This document shows, one piece after another, positions 43,559 to 53,056 of a DNA stretch of 64,000 bases. The stretch spans positions 62,001 to 126,000 of the forward strand of contig NZ_FOTW01000024.1 of the NCBI RefSeq assembly GCF_900114705.1, read 5' to 3'. The position numbers were made by a program, and so were the translations under genes. The notes beneath the pieces are model-generated. The model did no database searches. It saw only the letters and a list, made by a program, of their open reading frames with translations, and was not told the origin of the DNA. Within the stretch, counting starts at the first letter, position 1; each line of letters starts with the position of its first letter. The DNA comes from Rugamonas rubra. GTDB lineage: Bacteria; Pseudomonadota; Gammaproteobacteria; Burkholderiales; Burkholderiaceae_D.

Positions 43559-44041
43559 ATGAACAACCTCAGCAAAATACTCTCTCTTGAAAACGTCCTG
43601 CTCGACTTGGAAGTGTCGAGCAAGAAGCGCGCCTTCGAGCAAGCCGGACTGATCTTCGAGAACAACTGCGGCATCGCCCGCTCCACCGTGTCGGACAACC
43701 TGTTCGCGCGGGAACGGCTGGGCTCGACGGGCCTGGGCCACGGCGTCGCCGTGCCGCACGGCCGCATCAAGGGCATGAAGAGCCTGAAGTCGCCGCTGGC
43801 CGCCTTCGTCCGCCTGGTCGAAGCTATCCCCTTCGAGTCGCCCGACGGCAAGCCGGTCAACCTGTTGTTCTTCCTGCTGATTCCCGACCACGTCACCCAG
43901 CAGCACCTGGAGATCCTGTCGGAGATCGCCGAGATGTTCTCGGACGACGCCTTCCGCACCGCCCTGGCTACCGATCCCGACCCCAAGTCGGTGCACACGC
44001 GCATCGTCAACTGGCTGCCCAGCCTGCAAGCCGCCGGCTGA
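43559..44041 (+). CDS. ptsN: PtsN, nitrogen-related EIIA phosphotransfer protein
   Basis: 160 aa from the ATG at 43559; a longer frame to 43451 would include the promoter. PTS EIIA type-2 fold with the phosphorylated His67 in GHGVAVPHGRI. It accepts phosphate from the PtsP-NPr chain and regulates potassium transport, nitrogen and carbon metabolism. It is followed by hprK and rapZ on the plus strand, the usual rpoN-linked set, although rpoN and hpf are on the other strand here. Confidence 0.94.
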   Translation: MNNLSKILSLENVLLDLEVSSKKRAFEQAGLIFENNCGIARSTVSDNLFARERLGSTGLGHGVAVPHGRIKGMKSLKSPLAAFVRLVEAIPFESPDGKPVNLLFFLLIPDHVTQQHLEILSEIAEMFSDDAFRTALATDPDPKSVHTRIVNWLPSLQAAG

Positions 44042-44181
44042 GCCGGCACGCCATCCCCGCCACCGCCACCGCCGCGCCCTGCCGCGCCGGCGCCGGGTGG
44101 CTAGCAAGGCAAGATCGCCGGCCGCGGACGCATGAGGTACACTAGGGCTTACCGATCATTTCCGAGTAAAGACCACCGCCC

Positions 44182-45117
44182 ATGCTGCAAACCCCGCTGA
44201 CGATCCAAAGGCTCTATGACGACAATCGCGAGAGTTTGCAACTCGGCTGGTTCGCCGGCTTCCCCGGCGGCGAACGCCTGATCTCCGGCGACGTCGCCTC
44301 GGCGGCCGACCAGGTCGGCCACTTGAACACCATCCACCCGGGCCGCATCCAGGTCTTCGGGCACCAGGAAATCAACTACTACCAGCGCCTCAAGTCGCTC
44401 ACCCGCACCCACGTGATCGGCGAGCTGATCGCCGGCGGGCCGCCGGCGCTGATCATCGCCCAGGGGCTCGAGACGCCGCCCGACATCCTCGCCATCTGCG
44501 ACGAGAAGAACATCCCGCTGTTTTCCACGCCGCTGCCGGCGGCCCAGGTGATCGACTTCCTGCGCGTGTATTTGTCGAAGAAGCTGGCGCAGCGCATCAT
44601 CATGCACGGCGTGTTCATGGACGTGCTGGGCGTGGGCGTGCTGATCACCGGCGACTCCGGGCTCGGCAAGAGCGAGCTGGGGCTGGAGCTGATCTCGCGC
44701 AGCCACGGCCTGGTGGCCGACGACGCCGTCGAGTTCTCGCGCATCGCGCCGAACATGATCGAGGGACGCTGCCCGGCGCTGCTGCAAAATCTGCTGGAGG
44801 TGCGCGGCCTGGGCCTGCTCGACATCAAGGCCATCTTCGGCGAGACGGCGGTGCGGCGCAAGATGCGGCTCAAGCTGATCGTCCACCTGGTGCGGCGCAG
44901 CGCGCTCGAGGAGGAGGTCGAACGGCTGCCGTTCCAGTTCCCCACCGAGGACGTGCTCGGCCTGCCGGTGCGCAAGGTGGTGATCCCGGTCGCCGCCGGC
45001 CGCAACATCGCCGTGCTGCTCGAAGCCGCCGTGCGCAACACCATCCTGCAACTGCGCGGCATCGACACGCTGCAAGAGTTCATGGAACGGCAGCGCCAAG
45101 CCATGAGCGGCGACTGA
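44182..45117 (+). CDS. hprK: HprK, HPr kinase/phosphorylase
   Basis: 311 aa. Walker A is GDSGLGKS (157-164), preceded by His142 in MHGVFMD; the HPrK family signature is LLEVRGLGLLDIKAIFG (204-220). It phosphorylates and dephosphorylates HPr/NPr at a serine; in betaproteobacteria it is linked to the PTS-Ntr chain. Length matches the proteobacterial family. The last 22 bases of the gene are repeated 107 bases downstream around a hairpin-rich insert, so the present stop codon (TGA) may come from that insertion and the ancestral one was TAA. Confidence 0.95.
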   Translation: MLQTPLTIQRLYDDNRESLQLGWFAGFPGGERLISGDVASAADQVGHLNTIHPGRIQVFGHQEINYYQRLKSLTRTHVIGELIAGGPPALIIAQGLETPPDILAICDEKNIPLFSTPLPAAQVIDFLRVYLSKKLAQRIIMHGVFMDVLGVGVLITGDSGLGKSELGLELISRSHGLVADDAVEFSRIAPNMIEGRCPALLQNLLEVRGLGLLDIKAIFGETAVRRKMRLKLIVHLVRRSALEEEVERLPFQFPTEDVLGLPVRKVVIPVAAGRNIAVLLEAAVRNTILQLRGIDTLQEFMERQRQAMSGD

Positions 45118-45222
45118 ATGCTGCCAAGGAGCCGCGCCTTGCAAGGCGCGACCGTTCCGCAGGAGTGGGGCGGTGCCCCACGAAACCCCTGCTACACCAA
45201 CGCCAAGCCATGAGCGGCGACT
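45094..45222. repeat. 22-bp direct duplication of the hprK 3' end flanking an 85-bp hairpin element
   Basis: The same 22 bases (beginning CGCCAAGCCATG, ending GGCGACT) occur at 45094-45115 and 45201-45222. The 85 bases between (45116-45200) contain two perfect hairpins: CGCGCCTTGCAAGGCGCG (45133-45150) and GTGGGGC-GGT-GCCCCAC (45165-45181), the latter inside a larger GCAGG...CCTGC pairing. This looks like a small repetitive element inserted with duplication of the target. Confidence 0.7.
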
Positions 45223-45287
45223 AAGCCCCCGGCTTTGCTCCTGCGGCTTTGCGCACGCGCCGCCGGCTTGCGGTATCATCGACACCT

Positions 45288-46151
45288 ATGCGCATCGTAC
45301 TTCTCACCGGTATCTCCGGCTCCGGCAAATCGGTAGCCCTCAACGTCCTGGAAGACTCGGGATATTATTGCGTCGATAATTTGCCGCCCGCCCTGCTCGC
45401 CAGCCTGGTCACCACGCTGGTCGACGAGGGCCTGCAGGCGCTGGCCGTGGCGGTCGACGCGCGCAGCGCCGCTTCGCTGGCCAGCCTGCCGGGCGACGTG
45501 CTCACGCTGAAGGAACAGGGCCACGACGTCAAGGTCGTCTTCCTGACCGCCAACACGCACTCGCTGGTGGCGCGCTTTTCCGAAACGCGGCGCAGCCATC
45601 CGCTGTCGCACGAGCTGCGCCCGGGGCAGAATCCGGCGGCGCGCCGCACCCTGATCGAATGCATCCTGGAGGAGCGCGAGCGCTTGTCGGCGATCGAGCA
45701 GCTGGGCCATGTGATCGACACCTCCGAGCTGAGCGCCAACAAGCTGCGCGCCTGGGTCAAGGACCTGGTGGCCTCGGAGCGCGCGCCGCTGACGCTGTTC
45801 TTCGAATCGTTCGCCTTCAAGCTGGGCGTGCCGCTCGACGCCGACTTCGTCTTCGACGTGCGGGCCCTGCCCAACCCCTACTACGACCTGGCGCTGCGCC
45901 CGCTCAACGGCCGCGACGCGCCGGTGATCGCCTTCCTCGACGCGCAACCAAGCGCCAACGAACTGCTGACCGACATCCGCGTCTTCATCGAAAAATGGCT
46001 GCCCTCGTTCAAGACCGACAACCGCAGCTATCTGACGGTGGCGCTCGGCTGCACCGGCGGCCAGCACCGCTCGGTCTACATGGCCGAGCGGCTGGCGCAG
46101 TACTTCCACGCCAGCGAGCGCGTGGTGCTGCGCCACCGCGAACAGAGCTGA
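45288..46151 (+). CDS. rapZ: RapZ, RNase adapter protein (P-loop)
   Basis: 287 aa from the ATG at 45288; the upstream extension to 45249 is not conserved. Walker A is GISGSGKS at residues 8-15. The N-terminal P-loop domain is followed by a C-terminal domain with the conserved GCTGGQHRSVYMAERLA. In E. coli RapZ guides RNase E to the small RNA GlmZ and senses glucosamine-6-phosphate; whether GlmY/GlmZ exist here is unknown. Third gene of the ptsN-hprK-rapZ cluster; a palindromic repeat follows 73 bases after its stop. Confidence 0.93.
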   Translation: MRIVLLTGISGSGKSVALNVLEDSGYYCVDNLPPALLASLVTTLVDEGLQALAVAVDARSAASLASLPGDVLTLKEQGHDVKVVFLTANTHSLVARFSETRRSHPLSHELRPGQNPAARRTLIECILEERERLSAIEQLGHVIDTSELSANKLRAWVKDLVASERAPLTLFFESFAFKLGVPLDADFVFDVRALPNPYYDLALRPLNGRDAPVIAFLDAQPSANELLTDIRVFIEKWLPSFKTDNRSYLTVALGCTGGQHRSVYMAERLAQYFHASERVVLRHREQS

Positions 46152-46224
46152 TCCCTGGCCTGCTGGCCTAGGCCGGCGTGCCGACATCCGCAAAGAATTT
46201 TTTACCCCGCAAAGCACCAGGCGC

Positions 46225-46254
46225 GGGGTCTGACCCCGCACGGGGTCAGACCCC
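46225..46254. repeat. Dispersed palindromic repeat, copy 3 (between convergent rapZ and hydratase genes)
   Basis: GGGGTCTGACCCC (46225-46237), loop GCAC, GGGGTCAGACCCC (46242-46254). Arms are identical to copies 1 and 2; only the loop differs. It sits between the stops of two convergent genes, the classic place for a bidirectional terminator. Confidence 0.85.
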
Positions 46255-46278
46255 TGGCTTGCGGCTTGCGCCGCTTCA

Positions 46279-47364
46279 CTACGCCAAGTGGCGCAGCGGG
46301 TGCGCGTAGTCGGGCCAGACCGGCGCGAAGAAGCGCTCGACCATTTCCGCCGTCACCTCGGCCAGCGCGGCCGGCTTCCAGCGCGGCGCGTTGTCCTTGT
46401 CGATCACCAGCGCGCGCACGCCCTCCAACACCTCGCCGTCCTCGAAGTTGTGGCGCACCAGCGTGCGCTCCATGCGCAGGCAGCCGGCCACGTCGAGCGC
46501 GGCGCCACGGCGCAGCAGCTCGTGGGTGACGGCCATCATCAGCGGCGAGCGCGTGGCCATCGCCTTCAGCGCCTTTTGCGCGAAGGCGCCCTCGTCCGCC
46601 GCCAGCGAGGCCATGATGGCGGCCACCGAGCCGGCGCCGAAATGGCGGTCGATCGTGGCGCGCTCGGCCTGCAACACGCTGCCCCCTGCCGAGGCCTGGA
46701 ACGGCGCCACAAAGGCCGCGACGGCCTGGCGCAGCTGCGCCCCAGGGGTGGCCTCGATCAGCGCCGCCAGGGCCGCCATGTCGGCCCCGGGCACGAAGTA
46801 GTCGGCCAGGCCGCTGTAGAGCGCGTCGGCGGCGACTATGGTCAGCCCGGTCAGCCCCAGGTAGTTGCCCAGCTGGCCGGGCGCGCGCGACAGGAAGTAG
46901 CTGCCGCCGACGTCCGGGAACAGACCGATGTTGACCTCCGGCATGGCCATTTTCGTGCGCTCGGTGACGATGCGCAGGCGGCAGTCGGGCCCGCCCTGGG
47001 CCACGCCCATGCCGCCGCCCATCACCACGCCGTCCATCAGCGCGATATAGGGCTTGGGGTAGAAGTGGATCAGGTGGTTGAGCGCGTACTCCTCGGTGAA
47101 GAAGTCCTCCAGCTGGGCGCTGCCGCCCTGCACGCCGGCGCGGCCGACGTCGTAGAAGAAGCGGATGTCGCCGCCGGCGCAGAAGGCCTTCTCGCTGCTG
47201 CTGCGGATCACCACGGCGTCGACGCCGGCGTCGTCGCGCCAGGCCTGCAGGGCGGCGGCCAGGTCGCGCACCATCGCCAGCGACAGGGAGTTGAGCGCCT
47301 TCGGACGGTCGAGGGTGATGAAGCCGGTGCGGTTGCTGACGCTGCTGTGGACGAATTCGCTCAT
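46279..47364 (-). CDS. 3-hydroxyisobutyryl-CoA hydrolase-like enzyme (crotonase family)
   Basis: 361 aa, longer than simple enoyl-CoA hydratases. The CoA/oxyanion motif is AFCAGGDIRFFYD, followed by MDGVVMGGGMGVA and the hydrolase-type active-site segment MPEVNIGLFPDVGGSYFLSR. That signature matches the 3-hydroxyisobutyryl-CoA hydrolase group of valine catabolism. The gene lies between hpf and the rapZ end, an unusual position for a catabolic enzyme. No other valine-pathway gene is next to it. Confidence 0.85.
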   Translation of the reverse strand: MSEFVHSSVSNRTGFITLDRPKALNSLSLAMVRDLAAALQAWRDDAGVDAVVIRSSSEKAFCAGGDIRFFYDVGRAGVQGGSAQLEDFFTEEYALNHLIHFYPKPYIALMDGVVMGGGMGVAQGGPDCRLRIVTERTKMAMPEVNIGLFPDVGGSYFLSRAPGQLGNYLGLTGLTIVAADALYSGLADYFVPGADMAALAALIEATPGAQLRQAVAAFVAPFQASAGGSVLQAERATIDRHFGAGSVAAIMASLAADEGAFAQKALKAMATRSPLMMAVTHELLRRGAALDVAGCLRMERTLVRHNFEDGEVLEGVRALVIDKDNAPRWKPAALAEVTAEMVERFFAPVWPDYAHPLRHLA

Positions 47365-47430
47365 GTGGCTGGACGGTGGTGGTGGATGGAGCGGCTATTT
47401 TAGCGCGGCCGGCGGGTTTGCGGCGGGCGC

Positions 47431-47456
47431 AAAAAAGGGCGCCTGGAGCGCCCTTT
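47431..47456 (-). terminator. Rho-independent terminator after hpf
   Basis: AAAGGGCGC (47434-47442), loop CTGGA, GCGCCCTTT (47448-47456). On the minus strand the stem runs into TTTTTT (47431-47436). It is 22 bases after the hpf stop and closes the kdsD-to-hpf array. Confidence 0.85.
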
Positions 47457-47477
47457 GTTGGATGGTGGCGGGACCGC

Positions 47478-47834
47478 TTAAGCGGTGGCGGCCGGTTCAA
47501 AAGTGTCCGGCAGATGCTTGATGGCATCGTGGCCGTGCTCTTGCACTTTTGCTTTGTACTTCATGACCTGGCGGTCCAGTTTGTCGATCAGGGTGTCGAT
47601 CGCCGCGTACAGGTCTTGCGACAGGCTTTCCACGTAGACGGTCTTGCCGGACATACGCAGGTTGATTTCGGCCTTTTGGCGTTTATCTTTCTCAGTCAGG
47701 TTATCTACGGTCAGGATGACAGCAATATCAATCACTTGATCGAAGTGGCGTTTGACCCGTTCCAGCTTGTTCTGCACGTATTCGCGAATCGCTGGTGTCA
47801 CTTCGAGATGATGTCCACTGATGGTGAGATTCAT
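47478..47834 (-). CDS. hpf: Ribosome hibernation-promoting factor (short HPF)
   Basis: 118 aa from the ATG at 47834, which has AGGAG seven bases upstream; the GTG two codons earlier is less likely. It is the short HPF/YfiA form: MNLTISGHHLEVTPAIREYV at the N-terminus and a KDKRQKAEINLRM strand. It binds idle 70S ribosomes and promotes dimerisation in stationary phase. It immediately follows rpoN, the standard proteobacterial arrangement, and is closed by a strong terminator. Confidence 0.95.
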   Translation of the reverse strand: MNLTISGHHLEVTPAIREYVQNKLERVKRHFDQVIDIAVILTVDNLTEKDKRQKAEINLRMSGKTVYVESLSQDLYAAIDTLIDKLDRQVMKYKAKVQEHGHDAIKHLPDTFEPAATA

Positions 47835-47909
47835 ACACACTCCTAGAGATGATGTCGCTTACGGTTAGTGCCTTGCCCTTTGCCGCCGGGCACGCAGGAA
47901 CCAACAAAA

Positions 47910-49388
47910 CTACAAAGACTTGCGGAGACTGACTGGCGGGATTTTCAACGCTTCGCGATATTTGGCAACAGTGCGTCGCGCAATCACCATGCCTTGTTCT
48001 CCCAGCATGTCCGCAATCTTACTGTCGGATAAAGGATTTTTAGGGTCTTCTGCTCCTGTGAGTTGCACAATCAGCGCCCGGATCGCCGTCGAGGAAGCTT
48101 CCCCCCCCGCTTCGGTGGCGACATGGCTGCCAAAGAAGTACTTCAACTCAAACATGCCATGCGGGGTCAGCATGTATTTCTGAGTTGTTACCCGAGAAAT
48201 AGTACTCTCGTGTAAACCCAGTGTATCAGCTATTTCGCGGAGCACAAGGGGGCGCATGGCAACGGCGCCATGCGAGAAAAAATTCTTTTGTCGTTCTACT
48301 ATCGCCTCGGCGACGCGCAGGATGGTGTCGAAGCGCTGGCGCATGTTCTTGATCAACCACTTGGCCTCTTGCAACTGGGCGCCCATCTGGCCCTCGCCCT
48401 TGCCCTGCTTGAGCAGGTTGGCGTACATGGCGTTGACGCGCAGGCGCGGCATGACGTCGTTGTTCAGGCTGACCTGCCAGCCGTTGCGCGACTTCTTCAC
48501 CACCACGTCCGGCACGACGAAGTCGGAGACGTCGGCGGCGAAGGCGGCGCCGGGGTGCGGGTTGCACTGGCGGATCACCGTCTGCGCCTCGCGCAGGTCC
48601 TCGTCGTCGCACACCAGGGCCTTCTTCAGCTTGTTGAAGTCGCGCTGGGCGAACCAGGTCAGGTGCTGCTCGACGATGGTCAGCGCCATGCGCCGCGTCA
48701 CCAACGGAATGTGCGGCAGGCGCTTGATCTGCAGCGCCAGGCACTCGGAGGCGTTGCGCGCGCCGACCCCGGCCGGATCAAAGCTCTGCAGCAGCGACAA
48801 GGCGGTCTGCAATTCCTCGCACTCGATCTCCAGCTCGGCGGGGATGCGCGCGAAGATCTCGTCGAGCGGGTCCTCCAGGTAGCCGTTCTCGTCGAGCGCG
48901 TCGATGATCAGTTCGACCAGGGCGCGGTCGCGCGACTCGTGGACGGTGACGCGCATCTGCTCCATCAGGTGCTCGCGCAGCGTGCAGTGGCTGGCCTCGA
49001 GCTGCGGCCGCGAGTCCTCGTCGTCGGGCGCCTTGCCACGGCCGGCGTCGCTCCAGTCCATGTCGGCCTCGCCGCTGCGGTCGTTGTCGGCGGCCTCGAA
49101 GTTGTCCGCCTCGGCCGGCGCGGCGGCGGCGTCCTGCGGCTGCTGCGGCGGCCCCTCGGCGCTCGCCTCGGCGGGCGCCGACTGCTGGCTGATGGCGCCG
49201 TCGCCCAGCAGGCGCAGCGAATGGTCGAGCGGGTCGTCGAGGCGTTCGAGCAGGGGGTTGTCGGTCAGCAGCTGTTCCAGCTCTTGGTGCAATTCCAGCG
49301 TGGACAACTGCAGCAGGCGGATCGACTGCTGCAGTTGCGGCGTAAGCGCGAGGTGCTGCGAGGTGCGCAGCTGCAGGGACTGTTTCAT
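47910..49388 (-). CDS. rpoN: RNA polymerase sigma-54 factor
   Basis: 492 aa. The N-terminal activator-interacting region is MKQSLQLRTSQHLALTPQLQ, followed by an acidic, low-complexity region II (about 60-130), a core-binding domain, and the DNA-binding part ending with the RpoN box ARRTVAKYREAL (470-481). Sigma-54 serves nitrogen, motility and other promoters that need enhancer-binding activators. It starts 2 bases downstream of lptB. Region II is rich in Ala, Asp and Gln, which is normal. Confidence 0.97.
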   Translation of the reverse strand: MKQSLQLRTSQHLALTPQLQQSIRLLQLSTLELHQELEQLLTDNPLLERLDDPLDHSLRLLGDGAISQQSAPAEASAEGPPQQPQDAAAAPAEADNFEAADNDRSGEADMDWSDAGRGKAPDDEDSRPQLEASHCTLREHLMEQMRVTVHESRDRALVELIIDALDENGYLEDPLDEIFARIPAELEIECEELQTALSLLQSFDPAGVGARNASECLALQIKRLPHIPLVTRRMALTIVEQHLTWFAQRDFNKLKKALVCDDEDLREAQTVIRQCNPHPGAAFAADVSDFVVPDVVVKKSRNGWQVSLNNDVMPRLRVNAMYANLLKQGKGEGQMGAQLQEAKWLIKNMRQRFDTILRVAEAIVERQKNFFSHGAVAMRPLVLREIADTLGLHESTISRVTTQKYMLTPHGMFELKYFFGSHVATEAGGEASSTAIRALIVQLTGAEDPKNPLSDSKIADMLGEQGMVIARRTVAKYREALKIPPVSLRKSL

Positions 49389-49390
49389 GT

Positions 49391-50145
<755 letters not shown>

Positions 50146-50146
<1 letters not shown>

Positions 50147-50715
50147 TATTTCACCGCCGGCGTGCTGGCGGCCGGCGCGGCGTTGACGCCGCTCGGCTGG
50201 ATCACCATGGTGCCACGGCCGGCGCCCGGCTTGCTGTCGCCGGTCGGCGTGTTCTTCACGCTGAAGAACTCCTTGCGGCTGTCGTAGGAGATGAACTCGC
50301 CCTCGACCACGTCGCCCGGCTTGCTGCCCTCGATGCGCTTGACGCGGGCCTTGGAGAACAGCTTGACCAGCTCGATCTTGCCGTCGTATTCGATGCGCTC
50401 GGCCTCGCCCTCGACCCACTGGTCGCCGGCGCCGTCGCGCTTCTGGCGGAAGGTGGCCGGCACGCCGGCGACGCTGGTCAGGGTGGCGTACTGGTAGCCC
50501 TCGGGCGACTGCGTGACGACCGCCTTGGCGGCCTTCATCAGCAGGGTGCCGCGGGTCAGCACGACGTTGCCGGTGAAGGTCTGGATCTGCTTGACGTCGT
50601 CGATGTCGACGTTGTCGAACTTGATCTCGGTGGGCTTGCTGGAGTCGGCCTTTTCCGCCAGCGCCGGGACTGCGGCGCCGAGCAACAGCAGGGCCGAGAG
50701 GAGTAGTTTGTTCAT
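50146..50715 (-). CDS. lptA: LptA, periplasmic lipopolysaccharide bridge protein
   Basis: 189 aa. A signal peptide (about 1-20, ending PALA) is followed by an OstA-like beta-jellyroll (FTGNVVLTRGTLLMKAAKAV, about 47-66). LptA forms the periplasmic bridge carrying LPS from LptC to LptD. The C-terminal tail is low complexity (NAAPAASTPAVK). Stop overlaps the lptB start. Normal length. Confidence 0.95.
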
Positions 50716-50763
50716 CGTGGTTCCGTTCTGTCAGTGTTGCAATCAGTGTGTTGGGCGCAGGCC

Positions 50764-51384
50764 CTATTTCAGCGGCGGCGCCGGCGCGCCGCGCGGCGGC
50801 AACAGCAGTTGGCCGCGGCCGCCCAGCTGGACCTGGCGCGTGGCGTTGTTGGCGCGCATGCCGACACCGTTGGCCGTGGCGTTGCCCAAGCTCAGCGCCA
50901 CCGGCAGCGCCGTCTCCATCGTGTCGTCGTCGGGGAACACGGTCAGCGACTCGGTCTTCAACCGCATCGCGCGGCTGGCGGCCGAGGCGCTGCGCTCGAC
51001 GTTGACGTCGCCGTCGAGGCGCACCCGGCTGTTGTTCCGGTCGACCCGGCCGCGCGCCGCGTGCATCTGCATGGGCGGCTGCCGGCCCGGCTCCTTGCCG
51101 GCCAGGCTGCGCACCACCGGCAGCTCGATGTCGGACGAGTCGTCGAGCGGCAGGTGGGTCAGCTTGTCGCCGGAGATGATGTAGCTGGGCTGGCCGGCCT
51201 GGTTCATGCGCACGAAGCTGAAGTGCTCGATGATGTAGTCGGGCTCGTTGCGATGGCGGTCGGCCTGCATCTCCTGGCCGCTCTGGTTCATCAGCTCGAC
51301 CAGCCAGAAGGTGCCCAGCGCCACCAGCACGAACAACAGCATGGTGAGCGACAGGCGCCAGCGGTGGGCGGTTTTTTTGCGCAT
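50764..51384 (-). CDS. lptC: LptC, inner-membrane lipopolysaccharide export protein
   Basis: 206 aa. A single N-terminal membrane anchor (WRLSLTMLLFVLVALGTFWL, residues about 8-27) is followed by the periplasmic LptC jellyroll domain (DYIIEHFSFVRMNQAGQPSY). LptC receives LPS from LptB2FG and passes it to LptA. A proline-rich tail (LLPPRGAPAPPLK) ends the protein. It is 10 bases after kdsC and 48 bases before lptA. Confidence 0.93.
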   Translation of the reverse strand: MRKKTAHRWRLSLTMLLFVLVALGTFWLVELMNQSGQEMQADRHRNEPDYIIEHFSFVRMNQAGQPSYIISGDKLTHLPLDDSSDIELPVVRSLAGKEPGRQPPMQMHAARGRVDRNNSRVRLDGDVNVERSASAASRAMRLKTESLTVFPDDDTMETALPVALSLGNATANGVGMRANNATRQVQLGGRGQLLLPPRGAPAPPLK

Positions 51385-51394
51385 GCTCGCCGCC

Positions 51395-51934
51395 TCAGAC
51401 CAGGAACTGGGCCATGACCCGGTCGTAGCTGCCCTGCGCGCGCAGGACGAACTCGCAGATCTCGCGCACCGCGCCGCGGCCGCCGGCGGCCTCGGTGATG
51501 TGGTGGGCGCGGCCGTGCACCTCGGCGCGGCCGTTCGGCACGGCGACGGCGAAGCCGACCCGGCGCAGGATCGGCAGGTCGACCACGTCGTCGCCGATGA
51601 AGCCGACCTGCTCGGCCGCCAGGCCGGTTTTTTCCAGCAGGGCGTGGAACGGGGTCAGCTTGTCGTGGCCGCCCTGGTGCAGGAAGGCGATGCCCAGGTC
51701 GGCGGCGCGCTTGACCACCTGCGGCGAGACGCGCGCGCTGATGATGGCGGTCTGCACGCCGGACTCGTGCAGCAGCTTGATGCCCAGGCCGTCGTGCACG
51801 TTGAAGGTCTTCAGCGCCTCGCCGTCGGCGCCGTAGTGCAGGCTGCCGTCGGTCAGCACGCCGTCGACGTCGAAGATCATCAGGCGCACCTTGGCGGCGC
51901 GGGCGACGTTGTCGAGGTTGTATCCGGCGTTCAT
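51395..51934 (-). CDS. kdsC: KdsC, 3-deoxy-D-manno-octulosonate 8-phosphate phosphatase
   Basis: 179 aa from the ATG at 51934, which shares a base with the kdsD stop (TGATG). HAD-superfamily phosphatase with the nucleophile motif FDVDGVLTDG (Asp22, Asp24) and the terminal FIGDDVVDLPIL motif. It removes phosphate from Kdo-8-phosphate to make Kdo for LPS. The lack of a cap domain (C0 type) and short length match KdsC. Confidence 0.96.
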   Translation of the reverse strand: MNAGYNLDNVARAAKVRLMIFDVDGVLTDGSLHYGADGEALKTFNVHDGLGIKLLHESGVQTAIISARVSPQVVKRAADLGIAFLHQGGHDKLTPFHALLEKTGLAAEQVGFIGDDVVDLPILRRVGFAVAVPNGRAEVHGRAHHITEAAGGRGAVREICEFVLRAQGSYDRVMAQFLV

Positions 51935-52971
51935 CAGATCACCTTGGCGCGGGTCAGGTCGTGGATGTGCAGCGCGCCGACCAGCTTGCCGTCGGCGTCG
52001 ACCACCAGCATCTGGTTGATGCGGTACTGCTCCATCACGGCGACGGCGTCGACCGCCAGTTTTTCCGGGCCGATGCTGCGCGGCTTGGCGTGCATCACGT
52101 CGCGGATCAGCACCTTGCTGAAGTCCTGGACTTTTTCGATCATGCGGCGCAGGTCGCCGTCGGTGAACACGCCGAGCGGACGGCCGTCGGCGTCGACCAC
52201 GGCGGTCATGCCCATGCCCTTCTGGGTGATCTCGAGCAGCGCCTCGGTCAGCTTGACGTCGGCGCCGACGGCCGGCACGGCGGCGCCGCTGCGCATGACG
52301 TCGCGCACGTGGGTCAGCAGGCGGCGGCCCAGCGCGCCGCCGGGATGCGAGCGGGCGAAGTCCTCCTCCTTGAAGCCGCGCAGGTCGAGCAGGGCGACGG
52401 CCAGGGCGTCGCCCAGCGCCAGGGTGACGGTGGTGCTGGCGGTGGGCGCCAGGTTGAGCGGGCAGGCCTCCTTGGCCACCGAGACGTCGAGGTGGACGTC
52501 GGCCAGCTGGGCCAGGCTGGAGCCGGGCTTGCCGGTCATCGAGATCAGCGCGCTGCCCATGCGCTTGACGACGGGCAGGATGGCCATCAACTCGGCGCTC
52601 TCGCCCGAGTAGGAGATGGCGATGAAGGCGTCGTCGGCGGTGACCATGCCGAGGTCGCCGTGGGCCGCCTCGGCCGGGTGGACGAACAGCGCCGGCGTGC
52701 CGGTCGAGGCCAAGGTGGCGGCGATCTTGCGGGCGATGTGGCCGGACTTGCCGATGCCGGAGACGACCACCCGCCCCTTGCATGCAAGCAACAACGCGAC
52801 GGCGCGGCCGACGCTGTCGTCGGCGGCCAGGCGCGCGTGCATGGCGTTGATGGCGTCCGCCTCGATCTGCAGCGTTTCGCGTGCCAGCAACAGTGCCCGC
52901 GCGGCGATCCGGGGATCGGGATCAATTCGATCAAAAGCTTTCAGCATTGTTTTTTCATCGGTTACACTCAT
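51934..52971 (-). CDS. kdsD: KdsD, D-arabinose 5-phosphate isomerase
   Basis: 345 aa from the ATG at 52971 (MSVTDEK); the frame to 53127 would overlap the divergent antiporter gene and is rejected. An SIS sugar-isomerase domain (RVVVSGIGKSGHIARKIAAT and ISYSGESAELMAI) is followed by two CBS domains (about 215-345, with FTDGDLRRMIE). It converts ribulose 5-phosphate to arabinose 5-phosphate, the first committed step to Kdo. First gene of the LPS/rpoN array. Confidence 0.96.
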   Translation of the reverse strand: MSVTDEKTMLKAFDRIDPDPRIAARALLLARETLQIEADAINAMHARLAADDSVGRAVALLLACKGRVVVSGIGKSGHIARKIAATLASTGTPALFVHPAEAAHGDLGMVTADDAFIAISYSGESAELMAILPVVKRMGSALISMTGKPGSSLAQLADVHLDVSVAKEACPLNLAPTASTTVTLALGDALAVALLDLRGFKEEDFARSHPGGALGRRLLTHVRDVMRSGAAVPAVGADVKLTEALLEITQKGMGMTAVVDADGRPLGVFTDGDLRRMIEKVQDFSKVLIRDVMHAKPRSIGPEKLAVDAVAVMEQYRINQMLVVDADGKLVGALHIHDLTRAKVI

Positions 52972-53056
52972 GCCCAAAGTATAGCCGAATTGGGAAAGCA
53001 AAAAACTTGCCAGACGCAACAAACAACGGAATAAGACCACGAGCCATGTCAAACCC

